Below are positions 8,959-15,541 of a DNA stretch of 64,000 nt, one piece after another. Source of the DNA: a bacterium (lineage in GTDB: Bacteria; Cyanobacteriota; Vampirovibrionia; Gastranaerophilales; Gastranaerophilaceae); assembly GCA_017396695.1 (NCBI GenBank), contig JAFQLC010000025.1, positions 1 to 64,000 of the forward strand. Direction: 5' to 3'. Both the position numbers and the translations under genes were made by a program. Within the stretch, counting starts at the first letter, position 1, and each line of letters starts with the position of its first letter. The notes under the pieces were generated by a model. The model was given only the letters and a program-made list of their open reading frames with translations. It was not told the DNA's origin and did no database searches.

Positions 8959-10314
8959 ATGAAAAAACTGAACGCCTTTTCTTTAATGGAAGTCATGACA
9001 TTGCTATTGATTTTATCAATAGTGGCTGCCGCAACTGTTCCTCTTGTCACAAAAAGAACTTTGAGCGAAAGTCACGGTTGGTATGCTTGCTATCACCAAG
9101 TTCACCCAGATGGTACAACAGATAGAAACTTGATGCGTGAAATTCGTGTTGAAAATAAAACGGAAGATAATGCTCAAAACAGAATTGACCATCAAGTAAG
9201 TCAATGTTATTTTAATTTCCCAACAGGCAACCCTAAACCTAAGGTGTTCACAATTACAGCAATTGGAGCTGGTGCTAATTTGACTGGTACACAAAGAACT
9301 GCAAGTCTTGTTGAAGTTGAAGGCGCTGGTACTTATGATTATGAAGATGACGACCCTGAAATAAGAAAACATCATATTTTATCAAACATCTGGGGTTATA
9401 TGATGAATTCTTCAATGCTAAATGCCGTTGCCTCGCACACAGAAGGCGGTGTTCCTACGTATCGTTCTGGCAAGTACGGTTCTTATTTCGGCGTTGTTAG
9501 AGCAATTTGCAAAGGAGAAGATTATACATTCTGCACGCCGACCCCTGGCGAATATGTAAGAACTGTATATAGATTAAACGATTCGGACCCGAACGAATTT
9601 CAAAGGTTGAAAATCGATGTTGGTATGCCGATGACTTTTTCGGATTCCCAGATTTACGACTACAAACTAGCAAACCAACCTAAAACTCCATCTAGTCATT
9701 CCGGAATGAAAACAACAGTTACAACAGCACAAGGAGAAGTGGTTGTTGAAGCTCAGGGTGGTTATGTTTATAAAAAAAGTAATTCGATTTCAAAAATCAT
9801 AGTTCCCGTTTATGATGAACTCGCATGTAAAAAGGATGGACTTCAACTTTGTGCTCAAGTTGATGGTTGCACAATGAATGATTATAGAGTTTGCATGGAT
9901 TCAGGCTTTATTACTGAAGTTAACTATCTTACAAAATTAAACAGCACTTATCCAATGAAAGATAATGATCCTGACACAGTTGATGCTTTTTGGCTTTCAA
10001 ACAGATTGGTTCACACCCCTGGAATATTTGACGGACAGCCAGAATACGAAGCGTTTATGAGCATATACGACACGCCGCTTGATGATTCAGGTTGTGATGC
10101 TTATGGCAGAAACTGTAGATACACAAACAGAAAACTTGCTTTTGGTGACCCAACTTTAGTTTATTTTGAAAAAACAGATTCTCAAAGAAATTCGGGTAAT
10201 GCGTTTCAAACAGTTACCCCGAACCATACTACAACAATTACACATACGTATCTAGGTGGTTCAACCGCCAGAGAACAAAACGCTCGTGCAGGTTTAGTAT
10301 TTATCACTTGGTAA
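8959..10314 (+). CDS. large pseudopilin, third of the glycine-rich set
   Basis: A 451-aa protein with prepilin signal NA|FSLME (F7, E11). The glycine motif is weaker (ITAIGAGANLTG near residues 97-108) but sits at the same distance from the N-terminus, and the C-terminus is GLVFITW. It has several cysteine pairs (CKKDGLQLC, CDAYGRNC), consistent with an exported disulfide-bonded domain. An AAAGGA ribosome site precedes the ATG. Paralogy with the two upstream genes is inferred from the shared architecture rather than from long identity. The gap to the next gene is only 14 bp. Confidence 0.72.
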   Translation: MKKLNAFSLMEVMTLLLILSIVAAATVPLVTKRTLSESHGWYACYHQVHPDGTTDRNLMREIRVENKTEDNAQNRIDHQVSQCYFNFPTGNPKPKVFTITAIGAGANLTGTQRTASLVEVEGAGTYDYEDDDPEIRKHHILSNIWGYMMNSSMLNAVASHTEGGVPTYRSGKYGSYFGVVRAICKGEDYTFCTPTPGEYVRTVYRLNDSDPNEFQRLKIDVGMPMTFSDSQIYDYKLANQPKTPSSHSGMKTTVTTAQGEVVVEAQGGYVYKKSNSISKIIVPVYDELACKKDGLQLCAQVDGCTMNDYRVCMDSGFITEVNYLTKLNSTYPMKDNDPDTVDAFWLSNRLVHTPGIFDGQPEYEAFMSIYDTPLDDSGCDAYGRNCRYTNRKLAFGDPTLVYFEKTDSQRNSGNAFQTVTPNHTTTITHTYLGGSTAREQNARAGLVFITW

Positions 10315-10328
10315 TATAAAGGAAAATA

Positions 10329-10916
10329 ATGAAAAAGGCTTTTACAGTTGCAGAAGGACTTGTTACGCTTGTTATAGTTGGTGTACTGGCAAGTGTTATG
10401 GTAACTTCTGTAGTTAAACAAAAACCAGACAAAAATAAAATTATGATACGAAATGCATACGCTGAACTTACAGGGGTTGTTAATCACCTTGTTGCAGATA
10501 GTATGCTTTATCCTGATTTCGCTGAATTCGGGCTTGCAGACGACACAAGAGTTACTGTTAGATATGGTGGCGAATCGTTCGTGCTTGCAGATAACCGTGG
10601 AAAACTTTGTGTTGGTTTAAGACATTATTTTAATAGCATTACTGAAGGCTATGTGGAAGATAACGTAGAACCTGATATTCCATGTCGAGCTAGTTTTTAT
10701 ACAAAAAATGGCGTGAAGGTTAGATTCGAAGTTAACCACAGAAATGCAAATGATTTTGTCCGCTTTATTTATATGGATGCTAACCCAACAAACGATAGCG
10801 AAATATTAAATGGAGTTGACACAGACACTGTTCAAATACAAATTTCAAGATCTGGCAAATTAACCATCCGAAATGCTGCTGCTAGGTCTATTATAAGCGA
10901 AGGACAAATTAGGTAG
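10329..10916 (+). CDS. pseudopilin (195 aa)
   Basis: The prepilin signal KA|FTVAE starts at residue 4, followed by a hydrophobic helix (GLVTLVIVGVLASVMVTSVV). After it comes an amphipathic NAYAELTGVVNHLV stretch and the segment PDFAEFGLAD, which is the local version of a motif repeated in the next two genes. One cysteine pair (CVGLRHY and IPCRAS) may form a disulfide. It is closely spaced with its neighbours (14 bp before, 7 bp after), which supports a single operon. The size fits a normal minor pilin that could cap or initiate a filament. Confidence 0.75.
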   Translation: MKKAFTVAEGLVTLVIVGVLASVMVTSVVKQKPDKNKIMIRNAYAELTGVVNHLVADSMLYPDFAEFGLADDTRVTVRYGGESFVLADNRGKLCVGLRHYFNSITEGYVEDNVEPDIPCRASFYTKNGVKVRFEVNHRNANDFVRFIYMDANPTNDSEILNGVDTDTVQIQISRSGKLTIRNAAARSIISEGQIR

Positions 10917-10923
10917 GAATAAT

Positions 10924-11625
10924 ATGAAAATAAAAGCGTTTACACTTGCAGAAGCAATGGTGATGATAGCTGTTCTTGGAATCATCACTGCTGTTGCGCT
11001 TCCAACTCTTGTTAAAAAAGATTTTAAAACGGACACAAGTGTTCGCGCAGCGTCAAAAGCGTATGCTGCCCTTGCTCAAATCACCTCAAACGTTATTCAA
11101 GATGGTTATTATTACAGAAGGTTTGATATTGATGGTTTTGGTGATGCTACGCAAGGTGTTGACGTTTTAACAGGTGAAACCTTTGGAGGCGCTGGAGTTA
11201 ATGCTCCTGAAAAATTCAAAGATATTTTGCTTGATGCGCTGTATGTTTCTAACGTTGAAGAAGATAATGACAGTTGCGTGTTCGACACAGCAGATGGCGT
11301 CAGATGGAAGCTTAAATGGGCTAATAATACTTTTTCTAGCTTAGCAAATCCTATGATTGTATTCATTGATGCCAATATAAAAAATGGCGACGATTTCGAA
11401 TGCAATAGTTTAGATGCTTGCAGAGCAGTCGATACAGTTGCTTTCTTGATTTATAGGAATGGCAACGTGGTAATTGATGGAACAGAAACTCGTGCAAGAG
11501 TTGGTGTAAATTCAAGTGGAAATTTGGCCAATGTTTCCACATTTAACGATGAGACATTTGTGAAAAAGATTTTAGGTCAACACGAAGATACTAAAGTTAT
11601 TTCAAACGAAAATTATTACAATTAG
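10924..11625 (+). CDS. pseudopilin (233 aa)
   Basis: The prepilin signal KA|FTLAE (F6, E10) is followed by the hydrophobic helix AMVMIAVLGIITAVALPTLV. It shares with its two neighbours the arrangement of a helical KAYAALAQITSNVI stretch, then RRFDIDGFGDA, then an FGG-type turn and a domain with a disulfide candidate (CVFDTADG and CNSLDAC). The GFGDA sequence corresponds to GFADA in the next gene. A ribosome site (TAGGAATA) precedes the ATG. It is likely a minor subunit of the same filament. Duplication within the cluster is inferred from these matched motifs. Confidence 0.75.
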   Translation: MKIKAFTLAEAMVMIAVLGIITAVALPTLVKKDFKTDTSVRAASKAYAALAQITSNVIQDGYYYRRFDIDGFGDATQGVDVLTGETFGGAGVNAPEKFKDILLDALYVSNVEEDNDSCVFDTADGVRWKLKWANNTFSSLANPMIVFIDANIKNGDDFECNSLDACRAVDTVAFLIYRNGNVVIDGTETRARVGVNSSGNLANVSTFNDETFVKKILGQHEDTKVISNENYYN

Positions 11626-11633
11626 GAGATAAA

Positions 11634-12242
11634 ATGAAAAAAGCTTTTACATTGCCTGAGGCGATTATATGTGTTGGGATTGTTGCAGTTATTGCGGCGA
11701 TTATGATTCCTGGTTTGATTAAAGCAAGGCCAGATGAAGAGAAATTAATGGTCAAAAAAGCTTATAATACAACTTCTGAAATTATTTCGTTTTTCTCAAA
11801 TGAAGTAACTATTTATTCCAGAATGCAAGCTGACGGGTTTGCAGATGCCCAACCTTATGAAGATTTAGATGGTAATACTTTTCAAGGTGGCGGAAAATTT
11901 TGTGATTTGTTTAAATCTAAAATAAATTTGCTCGAAGAAGATAGGACGTCAACACTTGGTATTTTAGGGTGTGAAACGGAATTTACTTCTATTGATGGCA
12001 TCCAATGGTATGTAAGAACAAATCCTTCTACAAACCTTAATCACGATATCAACACAAGAACAGATCAATCTGATTACGTAACAATTGCTTTTAAAGCACC
12101 GAAACCAAGAAATGAAACTAGTTGGTGGGCAGTAAATGTTTCAAGATATGGCAGAATTTCTATTCCGCAAAGATACACATACAATACAAATAATGCTAGA
12201 TTATACGATATAATCTCTGATGTAGATTTAACTAAAAATTAA
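11634..12242 (+). CDS. pseudopilin (202 aa), last gene of the cluster
   Basis: The prepilin signal KA|FTLPE (F5, E9) precedes the helix AIICVGIVAVIAAIMIPGLI. Proline at +4 is a small departure from the usual leucine or isoleucine. The mature domain has KKAYNTTSEIISFF, then MQADGFADAQPYEDL and FQGGGKFCDLF, which align by eye with the two preceding proteins. AGGAGA lies 6 bases before the ATG. The gene ends 17 bases before a strong terminator, so this is the operon's last gene. No pilus assembly ATPase, inner-membrane platform or prepilin peptidase follows, so those must be elsewhere in the genome. Confidence 0.76.
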   Translation: MKKAFTLPEAIICVGIVAVIAAIMIPGLIKARPDEEKLMVKKAYNTTSEIISFFSNEVTIYSRMQADGFADAQPYEDLDGNTFQGGGKFCDLFKSKINLLEEDRTSTLGILGCETEFTSIDGIQWYVRTNPSTNLNHDINTRTDQSDYVTIAFKAPKPRNETSWWAVNVSRYGRISIPQRYTYNTNNARLYDIISDVDLTKN

Positions 12243-12258
12243 TTGACTAAACTAATTA

Positions 12259-12291
12259 AAAAATCACCTCGTAATACGAGGTGATTTTTGG
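12259..12291. terminator. bidirectional intrinsic terminator
   Basis: A perfect 11-bp inverted repeat (AAATCACCTCG, loop TAATA, CGAGGTGATTT) has A-runs on the left and T-runs on the right, so it can stop both the pseudopilin operon and the opposing gene that ends at 12318. Confidence 0.88.
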
Positions 12292-12317
12292 TTTGGATTA
12301 GGAGAAAAAAATGAAAA

Positions 12318-12827
12318 TTAGCAAATGAAGCTGAGCACTGCGCCTTCTGTTTCGTTTGTTTCGTTGTTTTTAGAAGAAGCTTCGCTTTCATATGAGAAAG
12401 GGTTTGAACCTTTTTTGTCTTTATTTGTTTGGAAAACTTCCATCATTGAATCTGGAGTGAACTTTGTTTCAAATTCTTTGTTAACACCTTCAGAAATTGA
12501 AACTGTCATATTTCCGTTCACTGCTTTAGCTGCGTCTGATTTGTATGCACCCATTGCAGCAAGTGAGTTTAAAGTGCCGATTTGGTTTGGAGTTTGAACA
12601 TTAAGACCAAGATTAGAAATTGCGATTTGTCTTTGAGCTTCGATTGAAGTAGCTCTTGAGTAAAAATCAATGCCTTGGATTTCTCTTACTTGAGCAACTC
12701 TTGAAGTGTTGATTGTAGCGTTGTTTTGAGCTCTTTGCAAAATTTGTTCGCTAACTTTTTGAGCTGCAGCTAAATCAACATTTGCCCATTTAGATGAATT
12801 ATTGATATTTACCAAACCCATTGTCAT
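12318..12827 (-). CDS. hypothetical cytosolic protein
   Basis: A 169-aa protein beginning MTMGLVNINNSSKWANV, with AAGGAG 13-18 bases upstream of the first ATG. A second ATG two codons later is equally possible. The first two thirds look helical and Gln/Ala-rich (AAAQKVSEQILQRAQNN, REIQGIDFYSRATSIEAQRQIAISN). The last third is polar and acidic with Ser/Asn/Glu runs, probably disordered, and the protein ends SFIC. There is no signal peptide or membrane helix. I do not recognise a family. The region just upstream contains a divergent promoter for the candidate RNA at 12971. Confidence 0.6.
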   Translation of the reverse strand: MTMGLVNINNSSKWANVDLAAAQKVSEQILQRAQNNATINTSRVAQVREIQGIDFYSRATSIEAQRQIAISNLGLNVQTPNQIGTLNSLAAMGAYKSDAAKAVNGNMTVSISEGVNKEFETKFTPDSMMEVFQTNKDKKGSNPFSYESEASSKNNETNETEGAVLSFIC

Positions 12828-12935
12828 CTTGTTTCTTATCTCCTTACATATTGTTTATCGGAGAGTTTACAGTTAAACTTTAGGTTTTTGTTTTATTTTG
12901 TTACATTACTTAATATATTTATAAAAATATTTCTC

Positions 12936-12964
12936 TTGCAAAAGTTTGAAAAATAATGTAATAT
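12936..12964 (+). promoter_or_regulatory. sigma-70 promoter for the candidate RNA
   Basis: TTGCAA at 12936-12941 and TAATAT at 12959-12964 are separated by exactly 17 bp. Transcription would begin near 12971, shortly before the first hairpin of the structured region. Confidence 0.6.
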
Positions 12965-12970
12965 ACAAAC

Positions 12971-13070
12971 TCGGGAATGTTTAAAAATGATTAATTTAGC
13001 GCAAAAGTTTTATATTAATCGCTGCCGTATGGTCCTGGAAGGGACTTGGTAGTTTTATTTTGCGTTTTTT
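12971..13070 (+). ncRNA. candidate structured RNA or attenuator upstream of a small gene
   Basis: About 100 bases follow a good promoter. Visible helices are GATTAAT/ATTAATC (12989-12995 with 13014-13020) and CTGCC/GGTAG (13022-13026 with 13048-13052), the latter with an inner GTCC/GGAC stem and a GGAA-containing loop. In addition CGCAAAA (13000-13006), inside the first loop, is fully complementary to TTTTGCG (13058-13064), which directly precedes six T residues. The last pairing competes with or threads the first, as in terminator/antiterminator or pseudoknot RNAs. It could be a small RNA or a cis-regulator of the gene at 13173. It does not match an RNA family I can name; SRP RNA was considered and rejected. 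Confidence 0.5.
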
Positions 13071-13084
13071 CATTATTTGTTAAG

Positions 13085-13132
13085 CACTAAATAAAATGAC
13101 CCTTTCAGGATTATTCAGTATTTTATTTAGTG
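13085..13132 (+). promoter_or_regulatory. long hairpin in the leader of the gene at 13173
   Basis: A perfect 13-bp inverted repeat (arm CACTAAATAAAAT, 13085-13097 with 13120-13132) encloses 22 bases. No T-run follows. It lies between the candidate RNA and the ribosome site, about 40 bases before the start codon, where it could affect transcript stability or translation. Confidence 0.5.
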
Positions 13133-13172
13133 TGAATTTTGCTATGCATAACATTTAATGAAAGGAAAAATC

Positions 13173-13520
13173 ATGTTAATATCTAAAATTAATTTCTATA
13201 CACCATATGCAAAAAGTTTACAAACAAAACAAGGGTTCATGTCTTTTAAGGGCAATATTCCAGAGCCTAAAAAATGTTTTGAACTATCAAGCGATGAATT
13301 ATATACAAAACATGGTGCCTATAAAGCTATCCTTACTCAAAACCAAATTAATGCTTTAAAGAAAATGTCGGAGCATTATGAGAAAAAAGGAGTTACTTCA
13401 AACCTTGCAGTTGCATTTTTTCCTGATCCTGTTGCAGATATTTTCGTTGCAACAAGTCAAAACGATTTAATTAAAGGTGATGCAAAGTGGCAGAAGATAA
13501 CTGATTTTGATAGCTTGTAA
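13173..13520 (+). CDS. small hypothetical protein with leader motif
   Basis: The start is placed at the ATG at 13173 because AAAGGA at 13161-13166 is correctly spaced for it, not for the in-frame ATG at 13158. The protein is then 115 aa. The first 27 residues (MLISKINFYTPYAKSL, then GFMSFKGN) resemble the leader of the adenylate kinase in this window, which begins MLISKI and ends VSFTGK. The rest is helix-forming (LTQNQINALKKMSEHYEKKG) followed by a hydrophobic beta-like part (NLAVAFFPDPVADIFVA). It has no cysteine-rich or membrane segment. Family and function are unknown. It is preceded by an unusually structured leader and followed by a convergent terminator. Confidence 0.65.
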   Translation: MLISKINFYTPYAKSLQTKQGFMSFKGNIPEPKKCFELSSDELYTKHGAYKAILTQNQINALKKMSEHYEKKGVTSNLAVAFFPDPVADIFVATSQNDLIKGDAKWQKITDFDSL

Positions 13521-13522
13521 TT

Positions 13523-13566
13523 TTAAAGCCTCAAGATTTGATACTTATCTTTTCTTGAGGCTTTAA
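13523..13566. terminator. bidirectional terminator between convergent genes
   Basis: A perfect 14-bp inverted repeat (TTAAAGCCTCAAGA and TCTTGAGGCTTTAA) with a 16-base loop lies between the stops at 13520 and 13569. T-rich flanks are present on both sides. Confidence 0.8.
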
Positions 13567-13568
13567 TT

Positions 13569-14288
13569 TTATTTACTTAATTTTTCGATGTAACTTTTGA
13601 GCATTTTGATTTGTTTTGGTTTAATGACTTTGCAATCGCCTCGTTTTAAACCTGTGAGTGTTATTGTTGCATGACTTATTCTTTTGAGGGATAAAACTTT
13701 GAAACCAAAGCTCGCAAACATTTTTCTGATTTGCCTGTTTAAGCCTTGGTATAATGTAATTTCAAGAGTTGTTATTCCTTTATTTTTCTCTAAAATTTCA
13801 GAATCGCACCAAGCAAGTTTGCCCTCAATTTTAATTCCTTTTGCAAATTCTTGAAGATGTTCAACTTTAATATCGCCATCTGTTGTCACTCTATATTTTT
13901 TTGGAATTTTAACTGAAGGGTGAGCAAGTTGATTGATTAAATCACCATCGTTGGTGAGAATTATAAGCCCCGTACTTTCTTTGTCCAATCTTCCGATTGC
14001 TTTCAGGTGCTTTACCTCATCAGGTAAAATATCATAAATTGTTTTTCTGCCTTTTTCGTCGGATTTGGTTGTGATATATCCTGCGGGTTTGTAAAATCTC
14101 CAATATTCAAATTCTTTTGGTGGGTGCACAATTTTGCCGTTAATCTTAACGACATCCCTTTTCCTTATTTCCCAGCCAAGTTGCGTGATAATTTCGCCAT
14201 TTACTGTAACGGCGCCACTTATAACTAGCTCATCAGCTTTTCTTCTTGAGTAATCCGATGATAATGCGATATATTTATTAATTCTCAT
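13569..14288 (-). CDS. 16S/23S rRNA pseudouridine synthase, RsuA/RluB family
   Basis: The protein has an N-terminal S4 RNA-binding domain (RINKYIALSSDYSRRKADEL to about residue 60) and a catalytic pseudouridine synthase domain. The active-site aspartate lies in GRLDKESTGLIILTNDG near residue 100. YRVTTDG and GLNRQIRKMFASFG are other family blocks. Length (about 239 aa) fits RsuA/RluB/RluE. Whether the target is 16S or 23S rRNA cannot be decided here. The ATG at 14286-14288 is preferred over an in-frame TTG one codon upstream. The start lies inside the end of apt (overlap 11 bp), indicating translational coupling with the gene that precedes it. Confidence 0.86.
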   Translation of the reverse strand: MRINKYIALSSDYSRRKADELVISGAVTVNGEIITQLGWEIRKRDVVKINGKIVHPPKEFEYWRFYKPAGYITTKSDEKGRKTIYDILPDEVKHLKAIGRLDKESTGLIILTNDGDLINQLAHPSVKIPKKYRVTTDGDIKVEHLQEFAKGIKIEGKLAWCDSEILEKNKGITTLEITLYQGLNRQIRKMFASFGFKVLSLKRISHATITLTGLKRGDCKVIKPKQIKMLKSYIEKLSK

Positions 14289-14802
14289 CAAATTTAACCA
14301 AAGTTTCGATTTGAATATCAGATGGCAGTTTTTCCATTCCGCCTAAACCAACAAGCTCAATCATAAAGCCTGCGCCAACAACTTTACCAACGCTGTTTAT
14401 AAGGTCAACACAAGCTGCAGCAGTTCCGCCTGTTGCAAGAAGGTCATCCATAAGAAGAACTCTTGAGCCCGGCTCAATTGCATCTTTGTGCATTTCGATT
14501 TTATCTGTGCCATATTCTAAATCATATTCAATGCTTATTGTTTCTGCAGGTAGTTTCCCAGGTTTTCTGATTGGAATAAAACCGCAACCAAGTTGATATG
14601 CAACAGGCATACCAAAGATAAAACCGCGGCTTTCAGGGCCTGCAACATAGTCAATTTTTTGGTCTTTAAATTTTTCAACAAAATAATCAATGATTTTTTT
14701 CATTGTTTCTGCATCTTTAATTGCAGTTGTAATATCTCTAAAAACAATTCCTTTTTTTGGAAAGTCTTTAATGTTTCTGATTTTATCTTTAATTTCTTGC
14801 AT
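14278..14802 (-). CDS. apt: adenine phosphoribosyltransferase
   Basis: Converts adenine and PRPP to AMP in purine salvage. The normal N-terminus MQEIKDKIRNIKDFPKKGI begins at 14802, four bases after AGAGGA. A longer frame exists upstream, but it is the antisense-free read-through of the minE tail and is not used. Family motifs are present: FRDITTAIKD, GPESRGFIFG, RKPGKLP, and the PRPP loop VLLMDDLLATGGTAAA near residues 120-135. The resulting 174 aa matches bacterial APT exactly. It sits between minE (2 bp before) and an rRNA pseudouridine synthase (overlapping), so it appears to be part of the same long minus-strand transcription unit. Confidence 0.95.
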   Translation of the reverse strand: MQEIKDKIRNIKDFPKKGIVFRDITTAIKDAETMKKIIDYFVEKFKDQKIDYVAGPESRGFIFGMPVAYQLGCGFIPIRKPGKLPAETISIEYDLEYGTDKIEMHKDAIEPGSRVLLMDDLLATGGTAAACVDLINSVGKVVGAGFMIELVGLGGMEKLPSDIQIETLVKFDEN

Positions 14803-14803
14803 T

Positions 14804-15538
14804 TTATTCCTCTTTGGATTTTGATTTTTTAGATTTTGGCGTTTTTTCTTCAGCCTTTTCTTCTGTTGCCTCAACAGGTTCTTCGACTTCTGCCTCTTCT
14901 TCTATTTCTTCTTCGTCTGCTTCGTCTGCTTCTTCGCTTTCTTCCTCGGAGTCTTCAGTTTCTTCTTCTTCTTCTTCTTCAGACTCTTCTTTTGCAGCTT
15001 CAATTTTTTCTTTTATTTTTTCTTCAACTTTTTCTTCGAGTTCGCTTCTTTCTGTGTTTTCTTCTTCGTTTTCGTTTTCATCCGAAATTTCATCAAGAAT
15101 TTCTTCGCCTTCTTCTGCGATTTTCTTCGCAAGAGATTTTGCTCTGTCTTTAATCATTTCTTCAAGTTCAAGAACAATTTCTTCCGCTTTGATTTGAGTT
15201 CTTTCTTCTTTTTGTTTAACAATAGCGTCAATCTCTTCGTCATCACGAGCACGTAGCACAGGAATGCTCAAATTCAAAATCGTAGCATTTTCGTTCGCAT
15301 CAATTTGAAGATTGAAGCTATCTTCGTCAATTTCCATATATTTTGCAATACATTCAAGCATTTCTTCTTTCATGGATTGAATTGCACGTTCTGAAAAACC
15401 AACTCTATCTTGCATCAAGACAGTTTTAAGTCTGTTTATTGCCAAATTTTTTGTAGGGTCAACTTCTTCTTGTTGAATAAAGAAGCTCATAACTTTATTA
15501 TAAAGTTCCGTAAAAATATCCTTCATTCCATCTTTCAT
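14804..15538 (-). CDS. minE: MinE, cell-division topological factor, with long acidic tail
   Basis: Residues 1-100 match MinE: a membrane-binding start (KDIFTELYNKVMSFF), then AINRLKTVLMQDRVGFSERAI and KEEMLECIAKYMEIDEDSF, the MinD-stimulating and dimerisation parts. MinE stimulates MinD ATPase to drive pole-to-pole oscillation. Ordinary MinE is about 90 aa. Here about 140 more residues follow. They are charged coiled-coil-like (KAEEIVLELEEMIKDRAKSL), then nearly pure Glu/Asp/Ser runs, ending basic (KSKKSKSKEE). It lies 3 bp after minD in a minC-minD-minE operon, which confirms the identity. The tail is probably disordered and its role is unknown. Confidence 0.85.
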   Translation of the reverse strand: MKDGMKDIFTELYNKVMSFFIQQEEVDPTKNLAINRLKTVLMQDRVGFSERAIQSMKEEMLECIAKYMEIDEDSFNLQIDANENATILNLSIPVLRARDDEEIDAIVKQKEERTQIKAEEIVLELEEMIKDRAKSLAKKIAEEGEEILDEISDENENEEENTERSELEEKVEEKIKEKIEAAKEESEEEEEEETEDSEEESEEADEADEEEIEEEAEVEEPVEATEEKAEEKTPKSKKSKSKEE

Positions 15539-15541
15539 ATC

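Noticed and set aside
13022-13052. Signal recognition particle RNA, because of a GGAA loop and ~100-nt length
   Set aside because: The conserved AGCA sequence expected 3' of the tetraloop stem, and the matching 5' purine pattern, are absent; the flanking bases read CTTGG instead.
14803-14874. Longer N-terminus for adenine phosphoribosyltransferase
   Set aside because: The extra 24 codons are Lys/Gln-rich, lie within the 3' end of minE in another frame, and the normal start at 14802 has an AGAGGA site.
14814-15197. Plus-strand serine-rich frames opposite minE and its tail
   Set aside because: They are the complement of Glu-rich codons (GAA/GAG read as TTC/CTC and TCT), have no ribosome sites, and cover a clearly conserved minus-strand gene.
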